From an uncultured Hungatella sp. (GTDB lineage: Bacteria > Bacillota > Clostridia > Lachnospirales > Lachnospiraceae): DNA of 60,643 nt. How positions within the stretch are numbered: the first letter of the stretch is position 1; each line of letters opens with the position of its first letter. Positions 16,381 through 24,870 of this stretch are shown here, in pieces. A program made the translations under genes and the position numbers. Location: the NCBI GenBank assembly GCA_947089145.1, contig CAMUJH010000025.1:1-60643 (forward strand). Reading direction: 5' to 3'. A model generated the notes under the pieces. The model saw only the letters and a list, made by a program, of their open reading frames with translations, searched no databases and was not told where the DNA came from.

Positions 16381-16617
16381 ATGCTGATACTTCGACGCAA
16401 AAAAAATGAAAGCCTCCTCATTGGTGATAATATCCGTATAACGGTTATTGAGTGTGCTGCTGACGGAGTTCGGTTAGCTATTGATGCACCAAAACAAATT
16501 TCAATTCTCAGGGAAGAATTGTCTGAGGCAGAGCAGACCAATAAGATGTCTCTCACTCCCAATAAAGATTCTGTCTGGGTGCTTCAGTCGCTTTTGCAGC
16601 ATAAAAAAGATACCTAG
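16381..16617 (+). CDS. csrA: Carbon storage regulator CsrA
   Basis: 78 residues: MLILRRKKNESLLIGDNI, AIDAPKQISILREEL with the RNA-binding Arg44 and L4/R6 present. The C-terminal extension (about 55-78) is somewhat longer than in most CsrA; such extensions contact FliW in Bacillus. It represses translation by covering GGA sites near SDs; the flagellin leaders here carry such sites. SD GAGGAG overlaps the end of fliW, so the two are coupled. Confidence 0.93.
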   Translation: MLILRRKKNESLLIGDNIRITVIECAADGVRLAIDAPKQISILREELSEAEQTNKMSLTPNKDSVWVLQSLLQHKKDT

Positions 16618-16624
16618 CAGACGC

Positions 16625-16667
16625 AATAAGAGACAGTTTAGCACAGAATGTTAAACTGTCTCTTATT
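16625..16667. terminator. Bidirectional terminator after csrA
   Basis: Perfect 16-bp inverted repeat AATAAGAGACAGTTTA / TAAACTGTCTCTTATT with an 11-nt loop, between convergent csrA and the nucleotidyltransferase-like gene. Confidence 0.85.
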
Positions 16668-16694
16668 ATTTACCTAAATAAATGATAAGGAATA

Positions 16695-17867
16695 TCACCT
16701 AACAAAAGATCTCCACCAAAGTCTAAGTCCTCTGATAAGCCAATACAGCGGAAGAAGAATAGGGATCTTTCCCACTATGGGGTATATGGAAGACATATAA
16801 TGGTAATCGGGAAATATCCATTTAAACTTTTTCTTCTGCTCTGCAAAAAATTTTTCCCGTCTTTCTTTCTTCAGACTATGTCCTTCTGCCCTTCTCTCCC
16901 TTTCAAGCTCCTTTTCAATCAGGCTCTGAAGCTTCATAGCCTGCTCATCGTTCTCCTTGACCATAATTCCTCTGGTCAGAATTCTCTCTTCCAGAGAGTC
17001 ATAGACAGACATGTCCTCATGCCGTTTCAGCAGATATGGATCGGATTTATCCCCATACCACATATAAGCGATCTCGAGAAGTTTTTCCGCCAAGCCGTCA
17101 ATTCTGAACTCTTCCAGCCTTTTCTGCAGCGCATCCTCCTCGATTTCATTTCGCCATTCCCTGTGATATAGAAACAGCTCCAGCATCTCTCTTAAAGTCA
17201 AATCGTCTGTCACGTATCGGTAGGCGGCTCCTGCAATGCGGTATGTCAATTCACTTTCTACTGGGAGCATCCAGATATTCTCATAGGGTTCCCGAATCTG
17301 AGCGCTTTCCAGGATTCTGACCATATATTTTTCATATTTGGAAGTTTTAAACGGAAGCTTATGGTATAGGATAATCGTAATGCTGTTTACCCTTTTCATC
17401 CGCTCCCCAAATCCCTTGAAGGTCTTATCGGTTTCAAATCCCAGATCTATTAAATATCCTTTTGCCAGATAATACTTATCCTCGTCTAAGAAAATCTGTA
17501 CTGGGCTGTTGTCCGCTGTTTCCGGAAGTTTATACAATCCGCGGATAGACTCTGATACCAAAACCGTACAGGAAATTTCCCTCATGTCCAGCCATGTAAG
17601 TACTTCTTTAAGAGCTTCCTCACAGCCTTCACCAAATGCTAAGGACTCTTGGTATCGCTGAAAGAAACGGTCCCGCCATTTATCCGGTACCGTTTCCCTA
17701 TGACCCAGAAGCCCTAAATATACGATATTTGCCACCTTGTGATAATCTGCCAGGCGGTACATCCTCTCCCAGTCCAGCCGGCTAAATGGAACATGTCCGT
17801 CGTCCTGCCGGATAACGGAAGCTACCATCTCTACCAGGGAACGTCCCTCAAACAATAATCGATTCAT
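16695..17867 (-). CDS. Nucleotidyltransferase-like protein (NTP_transf_5 type, putative)
   Basis: About 390 residues, soluble and helix-rich. FSRLDWERMYRLADYHKVANIVYLGLL, then FLDEDKYYLAKGYLIDLGFE and HKLPFKTSKYEKY recall the uncharacterised nucleotidyltransferase family often found near glycan or flagellar genes; the catalytic acidic pair is not clear here (FLDED), so activity is doubtful. C-terminal basic region and amphipathic/hydrophobic end (YPIVGKIPILLPLYWLIRGL). ATG 17867 has a weak GAGAG; a TTG at 17918 would overlap the upstream gene. Possible role in flagellin modification, unproven. Confidence 0.5.
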   Translation of the reverse strand: MNRLLFEGRSLVEMVASVIRQDDGHVPFSRLDWERMYRLADYHKVANIVYLGLLGHRETVPDKWRDRFFQRYQESLAFGEGCEEALKEVLTWLDMREISCTVLVSESIRGLYKLPETADNSPVQIFLDEDKYYLAKGYLIDLGFETDKTFKGFGERMKRVNSITIILYHKLPFKTSKYEKYMVRILESAQIREPYENIWMLPVESELTYRIAGAAYRYVTDDLTLREMLELFLYHREWRNEIEEDALQKRLEEFRIDGLAEKLLEIAYMWYGDKSDPYLLKRHEDMSVYDSLEERILTRGIMVKENDEQAMKLQSLIEKELERERRAEGHSLKKERREKFFAEQKKKFKWIFPDYHYMSSIYPIVGKIPILLPLYWLIRGLRLWWRSFVR

Positions 17868-17901
17868 AGCTCTCTCTTTTTCTTCCCATACTCTGTTAAT
17901 A

Positions 17902-18318
17902 TTATGTACGTCCAGCAAGCTCCCTGATTCTGTAATAGGACTTATCTCCTGCCAGTCTTTGATTCAGCCTTTGATCGCTTTCCTGCACCTGTTTCAGCAT
18001 GGTCTGAGTCTTCCGCCTGATTTCATAAATCTTTTCTTCTGTCTTAGTAGCTCCGACAGCCTCATTCGGATCAGATGTCACTAAAACACGCAGCTTCTCA
18101 TAAGTCTCCCTGTCACTCTCCCCCAACAGCCATATCTCCTCCATGCACTGTTCGGCTCTCTCCATCTCGTCTCCCCGCATCTGAAGAACCATGGCAGCGG
18201 AAACCCCATCGTTGCGCACCACCACTTCCTCCAGCTGCTTGGTAAGCCTTTGGATCTCCCGAACAGCGCCGTATTTTCTCTGAAGAAGAATCATAATCTT
18301 TTCCATGTCAAGTTCCAT
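17902..18318 (-). CDS. FliT-like chaperone (by position)
   Basis: 138 residues, entirely helical and charged (LQRKYGAVREIQRLTKQLEEVVV; TEEKIYEIRRKTQTMLKQVQES). Directly after fliD-fliS, the position of fliT in B. subtilis and elsewhere, whose product is the FliD chaperone. FliT proteins diverge greatly, so assignment rests on position, size and helicity. An alternative is a FlgN-like chaperone. Confidence 0.55.
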   Translation of the reverse strand: MELDMEKIMILLQRKYGAVREIQRLTKQLEEVVVRNDGVSAAMVLQMRGDEMERAEQCMEEIWLLGESDRETYEKLRVLVTSDPNEAVGATKTEEKIYEIRRKTQTMLKQVQESDQRLNQRLAGDKSYYRIRELAGRT

Positions 18319-18333
18319 AGCACCGCATCCTTC

Positions 18334-18738
18334 CTAGCCTCTTACCTCGGCTCTCTTTGCGATATGCATATCATTGACTTTTCTGCTTGCTCCATCGAAT
18401 CCCTCCCGCAATTCGGAAAGAATATGACGGATACGCCCAATTTCGTCCTGCCTTCTCTGCCGTCCGGCCATAACCCTGCTTAAGTCAAAAATAAGATATT
18501 CATAAATCCTTTTAAGATCCCAGCTGATTGGCTGTTCCATATCCAAAATATCCATAAGATACCGAACAATCCTGCTGACCCGGGTCAGACAGTCTTCAAA
18601 GTCTTTATAGTTCTTATCTTTCAAAGACTGTTCAGCTCTTGTCAGGCGTTTAATGGCTTCATCAAATAAAAGTAACAATTGTTCTGCTCCTGACATGGAA
18701 TAAATACTTTTTTCTTTATAATGGTTATATCCGTTCAT
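18334..18738 (-). CDS. fliS: Flagellin export chaperone FliS
   Basis: 134 residues: NHYKEKSIYSMSGAEQLLLLFDEAIKRL and LMDILDMEQPISWDLKRIYEYLI are FliS hallmarks. Binds the flagellin C-terminal helix in the cytosol and delivers it to FlhA. Downstream of fliD on the same strand, separated by 67 bp that contain a hairpin. Confidence 0.92.
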   Translation of the reverse strand: MNGYNHYKEKSIYSMSGAEQLLLLFDEAIKRLTRAEQSLKDKNYKDFEDCLTRVSRIVRYLMDILDMEQPISWDLKRIYEYLIFDLSRVMAGRQRRQDEIGRIRHILSELREGFDGASRKVNDMHIAKRAEVRG

Positions 18739-18765
18739 TTAATCCCTTCCTTAATAAAATTTCTG

Positions 18766-18793
18766 CTGCCGCCTTATGGTAATAAAGCGGCAG
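18766..18793 (-). terminator. Intra-operon hairpin between fliD and fliS
   Basis: CTGCCGC and GCGGCAG arms around a 14-nt AT-rich centre. No uninterrupted T tract follows on the minus strand, so it is more likely an attenuator or an RNA-processing/stabilising hairpin than a full stop. Confidence 0.4.
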
Positions 18794-18805
18794 CTAAATC
18801 CCTTT

Positions 18806-21712
18806 TTATGCTGTAAGCTGAGAAAGGTAGCTGGACTGGGTATTCATCTGGTTCAGCAAGGATTCCATGGTGGTAAACTGGGAAATATAGCGATCCTGCT
18901 CCACCTTCAGCTGATCCTGAAGCCTGTCTATAGTCTCCTGCATTTCTTTAAGCTGTTTGTAAATCTCGTTGTCCATAACCGTGCTGGGCTTCTTTTCGGA
19001 ACCTGCAATTTCAATCAGGCGTCCATAGGAACCCTTTCCGCCGCTGGCCCTGTTTTTGGAAGCGTATCTCGTTGCATATGGAGTAAAGGTTTCCTCAATG
19101 GTATCAATCAACCCCTTCTTCACGCTCCCGCCGCCAGTGAAAATGTTAGAAACCTTGTCAGGATCATTTTCCATGGCTGCCTTAAATTTGGCTTCGTCAA
19201 ATACCAAAGTACCCCCGTCGCCCCAATCCTCAGCGTAAGTAATGCCAATCTCCTTTAAATCTTCAAAGCTGGCGCCATTGTTCAGCATCTTTGTAAAGAC
19301 TCCCTGAATGTCAACGCTTAAATCACGTATAACAGAATCGCCGTAAAGCAATCCCTGCTTTGCTTTCTTCTCCCAGTTTTCGATAGAGGTTTCATCCATT
19401 TCTGCTTTCTGTTCATCCGTCAATGCACCATAATTGCTGTCAGGGCGAGTTTTGATCTGAGAGTCGATTTCTGTCACCAGAGCATTGTAGTCTTCAATGA
19501 ATTTCTTTACCTTCTCCAGGGCGCCGTCTACGTCAGCTTTGGCGGAGAATGTGACAGCCTCTGAAGTTTTATATCCTCCTGGCGCTGAAGCGTCCTTTTC
19601 ACCGAATGTTCCCGATACCGTAACATTGAGGCCCTCTAAATTAAATGTATTGGAAGATCTCTCCAATGTAACAGTTACGCCCTGGCCGTAGCTGACAGCG
19701 ATCTCTGCATTTCTTCCATCAGTAGATTTGGCGCCGTCCGCCTCCTCTCCTCCGAATAACTTCCAGGCCAAGCTATCCTTATCCTCATTTCCGTCCGCAT
19801 CCTTAGTTCCCAGCGTGATCTCCCGGCCTTTTCCTGTCTCCGACGCCACCAGCATGAACTGGCCTGTGGCATCCACATAAGTAGCTTTTACTCCAGCCGC
19901 CTTCGTAGAATTAATCTTTGACAAAATATCATTAATCGTGCTCTTCGTGGTCAGGCCTTTTATCTCCACTCCGTTAATGACAAGATCCAGGCTGCCGTCC
20001 GCTTTCGTATATTTTGACAGATCCTTTGTTTCATTTTCTCCCCATAGAGCATCCTGATCCAGTTTGCCGTTGACATTTATCTTATTGGATGCGCCATAAT
20101 CGATCCCCAGTGTATTCAGCAAAGCAGAATCGCCGGAAATAATCGATACCGTGGCAGAAGAGTTGCCGCTTGCATCTGTATTAAAGCTCAACTTACCGTC
20201 ATCGGAAATATTGGCTTTGACTGCATCCTTTCCAAAAGCCTGATCTAAACGATCCTGTATATTCACTTTGCTCAACTGGGCTTTGCTGATCTTTTCAAGA
20301 TCTCTCTCTAAGGATGCCTGCTCTGTCTCGAGCGCTTCCTTTTTTCCGTCAGCCAAAGCGGCATTCGCATCTGCCAGTTCAGACTCCAAATCGCTTTTTT
20401 GGGCATCCAGTCTGCCCATTTCGTTAGTGTACTGCTCTATCTCCTGCTGCAGATTCTCCTTATCAACACCAGTTGCACTGTCCAGTTTGGCTGTCAGGTC
20501 ATCAATCTTCTGCTGGAATTCGCCCCTTATTTTATCAATGCCTGCTATTTGTTTGTTTAACTGTTCCGGTTTTTCAAGAGCAGTCTTAATCTCGTTCAGC
20601 CTCTTGCTCAGGTCATTCTGCAGATCACTGAGCTTCGAACTTCCGTTATAGCTGCCTATATTTTCTATCTCGCCAGCCAGATCATCTCCTACCAGCATGC
20701 CCTTGATAGCATCCGCCTCTGCTTTTGTAATCAGCTTAATGGACTTTGAAGTTCCGTTATAGACAAATGTCACTTCTTTATTGGTAATGGCATCCAGATT
20801 ATTCTTCGTCCTTACCCCGGTTTTGCTGAAGGAAGTCGGGGTCTTTCCATTGATTTCGCTCAACTTAATATTCTCTGATCCATATCCAAAAGCTTCAGAT
20901 GTCACGTTCCCCTTCAGGCTGTATTCGCTGTTTCCTGTCTTAGAGCGGATCGTGATGGAAGGATTGTCAATATCCCTATTATACACAAACTCGATTTCCT
21001 CTGAAAGAGCCTTCTCTCCCAGCTTAACGTCAGATGCCTTCAGCTGCTCGTTCAAAGCTGTCTCCAATGCTATATAGTCTTCTTCAGTCTGAGGGGCATA
21101 ATTAATGGTAATCTTCTTTTTTCCATCAGGATCACTGGGATCTGTATATTTATCGCTAAAGGTAAACTGCACCGTGCTTAAAGGCTTGCCCTGATCATTC
21201 TTGGCCACCGACTCAAAGACAAGTTTTGAACCGGAACCCAGCACTGGTTCATAAGTGATATCGCACAGATTCCCCATGTTCAGCTGCAGCCCCTTGTCGC
21301 TTGTCTGCGTCTGCGACTGCCGCACTGCCGCAGAGGCGGTCTGGTTCACTGCCAGGATGGAAAGACTGTCTATGAGATCCGAACTTCCGTTGACACTGAC
21401 AAGGTTCTTGGAGTCTTCCTTGCCGTGAACCGTAATCTGATTTTTAGAAAACACTGTAGGATCTTTCAGGTTATTGCTGGAAGCGTAGCTGGCATACGTG
21501 TCGGACCAGTCAATGATCTTATCGCTGATGCCTCTGTATGCCTCCTGCTTCCACTGAAGCTCTGTAACCTTCTTTTTCTGATTATTAATCTTGGTGGTGG
21601 TACCCAGGGTCATCTTCTCGATAATGGAATCGCGGTCAATACCGGAAGCCATACCGCCGAAACCTCTGAGGGATGTGTTCCCTAAGCTGCTGGTACTGTT
21701 TATACTCGCCAT
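18806..21712 (-). CDS. fliD: Flagellar filament cap FliD (HAP2), with coiled-coil insertion
   Basis: 968 residues, about twice the usual FliD. N-terminus LRGFGGMASGIDRDSIIEKM is the FliD signature; the C-terminus (DNEIYKQLKEMQETIDRL...SLLNQMNTQSSYLSQL) is the expected coiled coil. Between about 359 and 482 lies a second long coiled coil (KLSDLQNDLSKRLNEIK, KENLQQEIEQYTNEMGRL, SDLESELADANAAL), inserted within the exposed domain region and followed by further beta-rich domains. Caps the growing filament; exposed, may also adhere. ATG 21712 has AAAGGAG 7 nt upstream. Confidence 0.92.
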   Translation of the reverse strand: MASINSTSSLGNTSLRGFGGMASGIDRDSIIEKMTLGTTTKINNQKKKVTELQWKQEAYRGISDKIIDWSDTYASYASSNNLKDPTVFSKNQITVHGKEDSKNLVSVNGSSDLIDSLSILAVNQTASAAVRQSQTQTSDKGLQLNMGNLCDITYEPVLGSGSKLVFESVAKNDQGKPLSTVQFTFSDKYTDPSDPDGKKKITINYAPQTEEDYIALETALNEQLKASDVKLGEKALSEEIEFVYNRDIDNPSITIRSKTGNSEYSLKGNVTSEAFGYGSENIKLSEINGKTPTSFSKTGVRTKNNLDAITNKEVTFVYNGTSKSIKLITKAEADAIKGMLVGDDLAGEIENIGSYNGSSKLSDLQNDLSKRLNEIKTALEKPEQLNKQIAGIDKIRGEFQQKIDDLTAKLDSATGVDKENLQQEIEQYTNEMGRLDAQKSDLESELADANAALADGKKEALETEQASLERDLEKISKAQLSKVNIQDRLDQAFGKDAVKANISDDGKLSFNTDASGNSSATVSIISGDSALLNTLGIDYGASNKINVNGKLDQDALWGENETKDLSKYTKADGSLDLVINGVEIKGLTTKSTINDILSKINSTKAAGVKATYVDATGQFMLVASETGKGREITLGTKDADGNEDKDSLAWKLFGGEEADGAKSTDGRNAEIAVSYGQGVTVTLERSSNTFNLEGLNVTVSGTFGEKDASAPGGYKTSEAVTFSAKADVDGALEKVKKFIEDYNALVTEIDSQIKTRPDSNYGALTDEQKAEMDETSIENWEKKAKQGLLYGDSVIRDLSVDIQGVFTKMLNNGASFEDLKEIGITYAEDWGDGGTLVFDEAKFKAAMENDPDKVSNIFTGGGSVKKGLIDTIEETFTPYATRYASKNRASGGKGSYGRLIEIAGSEKKPSTVMDNEIYKQLKEMQETIDRLQDQLKVEQDRYISQFTTMESLLNQMNTQSSYLSQLTA

Positions 21713-21805
21713 AGTTCTATCTCCTTTCATCTCATATGCAGCACATGCCTTTCTCTCCAGTTACTGTATCTTCCCTTTTTTACGGCCTAACTGCATCATA
21801 ATACC

Positions 21806-21833
21806 TTGAAAAAAATCATTTTTAATCTATACT
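21806..21833 (+). promoter_or_regulatory. Possible sigma-A promoter of parA-like operon
   Basis: TTGAAA, 16-nt spacer, TATACT, about 75 nt before the TTG start. Moderate match in an AT-rich divergent gap (21713-21911) that must also contain the fliD promoter; a GTCGATAA on the minus strand near 21838-21845 is a weak sigma-28 candidate for fliD. Confidence 0.35.
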
Positions 21834-21911
21834 TATTTATCGACATGATATATAATAAAAATAATATCTTAAAAATCATTTTTACTACTTTTTATATTTG
21901 GAGGTACCGTT

Positions 21912-22691
21912 TTGTCTATCATTATTACAGTATCCAATCAGAAAGGCGGCGTGGGTAAAACCACCACATCGGCTGCCCTTATATCGGGTCTGGACCGGGA
22001 AGGGAAACGGGTTCTGGGCATTGATCTTGATCCTCAGGGCAACCTGGGGTTCTGTCTTGGAGCCGGCATGGCTAACCCACACACGGTTCTTGATGTCATG
22101 AAAGGCACTGTCCCGGTTCACAAGGCACTTGTCCGCTGTGACTACGGTGATCTGCTGGTTTCCGATATTACCCTGAGCAACAACGGTCTGGATGGCATCC
22201 GCAGCAACCGGGAGTTTATTTTGAGAGACGCCATAAAGCCTGTTATGGATTTTTTTGATTATATTATCATAGACACCCCGCCGGCCCTGAACCTTTTGAC
22301 GGTGAATGCCTATTCGGTTTCCGACTTTTTGATCATCCCCATGGCTTCTGACATTTTGAGCCTGGTGGGACTTGCCCAGCTAAAGGAAACAATTGAATCT
22401 GTCCGCGGTTCCTTTAACCCCGGGCTTAATGTCCTCGGCATTCTTCTGACCAGGTACAATCCCAGGACGCTGCTGTCCCGTGATGTTCTTGAGATGGCCC
22501 AGCAGCTTGCCGGACAGATTAAATCCCGGGTCTTTGACGCCAAAATCCGCACCGGAGTCGCCATCGCCGAGGCGCCGGCTCACGGCGAAAGCATTTTCTC
22601 TTACAATCCCCGCTCTGCAGCGGTAAAGGATTATCAGGCGCTTATTGATGAAATTGCTCCTGATATCCACTTAAAGGAGGTATCACAGTAA
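21912..22691 (+). CDS. ParA/Soj-family ATPase (orphan)
   Basis: 259 residues. Deviant Walker A KGGVGKTT with signature Lys (K11) and catalytic Lys (K16), Walker A' DLDPQGN, Walker B IIIDTPPALN. It is of Soj type (VSNQKGGVGKTT) and has no MinD/FlhG-type C-terminal membrane helix. No ParB follows; the partner is a ComFB-domain protein read from TAATG. Such orphan ParAs position cargo (chemoreceptor arrays, flagella, carboxysomes) by nucleoid gradients. The start is TTG with GGAGG 6-7 nt upstream. Cargo here is inferred to be part of the motility machinery. Confidence 0.85.
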   Translation: MSIIITVSNQKGGVGKTTTSAALISGLDREGKRVLGIDLDPQGNLGFCLGAGMANPHTVLDVMKGTVPVHKALVRCDYGDLLVSDITLSNNGLDGIRSNREFILRDAIKPVMDFFDYIIIDTPPALNLLTVNAYSVSDFLIIPMASDILSLVGLAQLKETIESVRGSFNPGLNVLGILLTRYNPRTLLSRDVLEMAQQLAGQIKSRVFDAKIRTGVAIAEAPAHGESIFSYNPRSAAVKDYQALIDEIAPDIHLKEVSQ

Positions 22692-23695
22692 TGTCCAAAA
22701 AAACCAACAAAACGTCCCATGTCATGGATCTTCTGACCAATGGCGCTTCCACAGAAGCTGACGCCTCAGTGAATGAGGCCGTATCCGGTCAGGAAAAGAA
22801 AGCTGCCGATGTCCAGTCCCACACAGTCTCTCCGGCGAAAGTCACCGTTGTGGACGAGGGAAGCCGCAATGACCGCCTTTCCCAGGAGATTTTAGGCAAA
22901 CTCACTGAAGAGTTAGAAGAGGAAACCCGGCGGGAACTGGGCGCCCATGAATCGGAAAGCAAAAAGCCGGAGGCTGCAGAGCAGACAGCGGTTAATCAGG
23001 CGCCTCAAGGGGAAGAAGCAGGCGGTCAGGAACTTGAGACGGTCTCTCCGGATCTGGAAAGCCAGAATGAGCAGACCCAGGAAGAAACTGATTCCCTGGC
23101 ATCTCAGGAGTTCCAGGCAGACACGCCCCTGGCAGATCCGGCTGAAGCGGTTCAGGAATCCATGCATGACGCTTTCCAGCCTTTAGAAGGCAGTATCCAG
23201 GATACGGTTCCGCAGCCATCCCCAGAGCCTTCTCAGGGCTCCTCAGATGTGTCTGCTGCCTCACAGCTCCAGGAAGAAGCCCCGCAAGCAGCTGCGGCGC
23301 CTGTGCCTGACAGTTCTCCTTCCCAGCCCCAGGAAAACGCTGCGGCGCCCGGGAAAGCCCCTGCCCCCCATCCCATTATTCCGGAATCTCAGCTTAACAG
23401 CCGTTTTCAGGATAAAGAGTACCGTTTTATCAATGTTATGGAACAGCTTCTCATGCGTCAGAATCTTGAGGCCGTATTAACGCAGTATGAGGTATGTACC
23501 TGCCCCCGCTGTATGTCCGACGTATGTGCTCTGGCATTAACCGGGCTTCCTTCTAAGTACGTGGTAACCAGCAGGGATTCCATCTCCCCCCTTATCAGCT
23601 ACTATGAAAATAAATATAAGATATCTGTTTTAACAGAACTTATGAAGGCATGTAACAAGGTGCGGCAAAATCCGCGGCATAAAGTAGAAAAATAA
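22691..23695 (+). CDS. ComFB-domain protein with long linker, putative ParA adaptor
   Basis: 334 residues. N-terminal basic peptide plus a short conserved-looking segment (MSKKTNKTSHVMDLLTNGA, 1-19), a helix about 57-85 (NDRLSQEILGKLTEELEEETRREL), a Glu/Gln/Ala/Pro/Ser-rich disordered linker (about 90-228), then a ComFB domain about 234-325: FINVMEQLLMRQNLEAVL, Cys269-x-Cys271-xx-Cys274-xxxx-Cys279, LALTGLPSKYVVTSRD. ComFB proteins have been reported as cyclic dinucleotide receptors. Overlaps parA (TAATG) with AAAGGAGG upstream, so co-translated. Basic N-termini commonly stimulate ParA ATPase in adaptors. Confidence 0.75.
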   Translation: MSKKTNKTSHVMDLLTNGASTEADASVNEAVSGQEKKAADVQSHTVSPAKVTVVDEGSRNDRLSQEILGKLTEELEEETRRELGAHESESKKPEAAEQTAVNQAPQGEEAGGQELETVSPDLESQNEQTQEETDSLASQEFQADTPLADPAEAVQESMHDAFQPLEGSIQDTVPQPSPEPSQGSSDVSAASQLQEEAPQAAAAPVPDSSPSQPQENAAAPGKAPAPHPIIPESQLNSRFQDKEYRFINVMEQLLMRQNLEAVLTQYEVCTCPRCMSDVCALALTGLPSKYVVTSRDSISPLISYYENKYKISVLTELMKACNKVRQNPRHKVEK

Positions 23696-23699
23696 TCCC

Positions 23700-23744
23700 T
23701 CTCCTGAGATTCCGCTTTTTTCGGAATTTCAGGAGGATTTTTTG
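23700..23744 (+). terminator. Rho-independent terminator of parA-comFB
   Basis: Stem TCCTGAGATTCCG / CGGAATTTCAGGA with one G-T pair and a short T-rich loop, followed by GATTTTTTG. Confidence 0.85.
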
Positions 23745-23812
23745 TTCTCTGGAAAATTCCCTTTGCTCCAGAATATAGCCATGCCAGAGCCTTTAAAGCC
23801 TGGAAGATGAAA

Positions 23813-23856
23813 ACGACTCAAAAAACGGCATATTTCTCTGCCGCTTTTTGAGTCGT
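23813..23856. terminator. Hairpin terminator at end of the wall-protein gene
   Basis: 18-bp arms ACGACTCAAAAAACGGCA / TGCCGCTTTTTGAGTCGT with one mismatch and an 8-nt loop. Likely terminates the minus-strand fla/che-distal transcript and backs up the plus-strand terminator. Confidence 0.75.
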
Positions 23857-23886
23857 CTGCCTCATTCATATTGCCATGGCCCAAAC

Positions 23887-24801
23887 TTACTGCCACATCT
23901 TAATTTCCTCTTCATCAAGAATCAGATCCACCTGTACCTGAATATTCTCATCCGTTACAGGCAGGTAACCGCTTACGGGGGTATTGCCTCGTTCCTGTCT
24001 TGCCCTGCTCATAAACAGTTCCCAAGTCTCTCTGTCTTCCTCGTCCTCATTCATATAGTATCTGGGGTAACCATCCTGATCCATTTTCATGGTAAAGCTC
24101 CAGACATTGTCAAACAAGGTGGTTCCTTTCCTTAACTGAAAAAGGTTCATATCTCCGCTGGGTTCTGTCATCTCCAGCCAGACTTCCTCCCCCTCCGGGT
24201 CCAGGTACAAAGTGCTTTTCATCCCCTGATCCGGCGTGTCAAACTCGGCTGCCAGCTGCAGCTTTTTATCTTCTGCATCCCATATGGCAACCTTTAAAAG
24301 ACTTTCCGGCTCCTGCTCTCCGCACATTACCACCAGATCCCGGTATCCGTCCCTGTTTAAGTCCGTAACAAGAAAAAATTGCTGTGTCTGAGTGGCCGAT
24401 GCATCTTTCTTCTTGCTTTTTTTCTTAGAGGTGCTTTTCAGTTCAGATCTTATGGCCTTCCGGTACTTGTCATACTCTTCCATTCCGGTTCCGTCCGGCC
24501 CTACGTAGCGGCCATCCTTGGCGAAAGTGTTAAAGGCCATGGCTCCGTCCGGCCCCATGTAATACTTCTTGCCGTCCTCTTTGTTTGTAACCCAGCCCGT
24601 CTTCATGTAGCCCTTGGAGTCCACATAGTACACCTTATCTTCGTCTTCGATCCACTCATCTTTTGCCGGATCATCAGGGCTGTACATATACATCCAATAC
24701 TTTCCATTATCAGACAGAGTCCAGTCGTCAGCGTAGGATGTCACAGTACCCGCCGCCGCAATCAAAAGTCCGCATAAAATGCCTGTCAGCTGTCTTTTCA
24801 T
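23887..24801 (-). CDS. Secreted protein with short wall-binding repeat region
   Basis: 304 residues. Signal peptide about 1-24 (MKRQLTGILCGLLIAAAGTVTSYADD). Residues about 25-100 have choline-binding-type repeats (KYWMYMYSPDD, KVYYVDSKGYMKTGWV, GKKYYMGPDGAM). A Lys-rich linker (SKKKSKKKDAS) leads to a beta-propeller/VCBS-like segment FFLVTDLNRDGYRDLVVM and an acidic C-terminal domain. ATG 24801 is 9 nt from AAAGGAG; ATG 24810 abuts the SD. Last gene of the fla/che strand; function unknown. Confidence 0.7.
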   Translation of the reverse strand: MKRQLTGILCGLLIAAAGTVTSYADDWTLSDNGKYWMYMYSPDDPAKDEWIEDEDKVYYVDSKGYMKTGWVTNKEDGKKYYMGPDGAMAFNTFAKDGRYVGPDGTGMEEYDKYRKAIRSELKSTSKKKSKKKDASATQTQQFFLVTDLNRDGYRDLVVMCGEQEPESLLKVAIWDAEDKKLQLAAEFDTPDQGMKSTLYLDPEGEEVWLEMTEPSGDMNLFQLRKGTTLFDNVWSFTMKMDQDGYPRYYMNEDEEDRETWELFMSRARQERGNTPVSGYLPVTDENIQVQVDLILDEEEIKMWQ

Positions 24802-24870
24802 AGTCCGCATCTCCTTTCCCTGGGATTTTGTTTCTTCAGGGAGCACTCCAGCCCTTTGGCAGAGTCAGCC

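Noticed and set aside
21835-21866. Sigma-28 promoter of fliD
   Set aside because: GTCGATAA is present but the -35 region (ATTATTT) does not match the CTTA[AT]G form; kept only as a weak remark.
21912-22691. ParA as FlhG
   Set aside because: It has the Soj-type VSNQKGGVGKTT start and no membrane-targeting helix or FlhG-type FliM/FlhF-binding N-terminus; not next to flhF.
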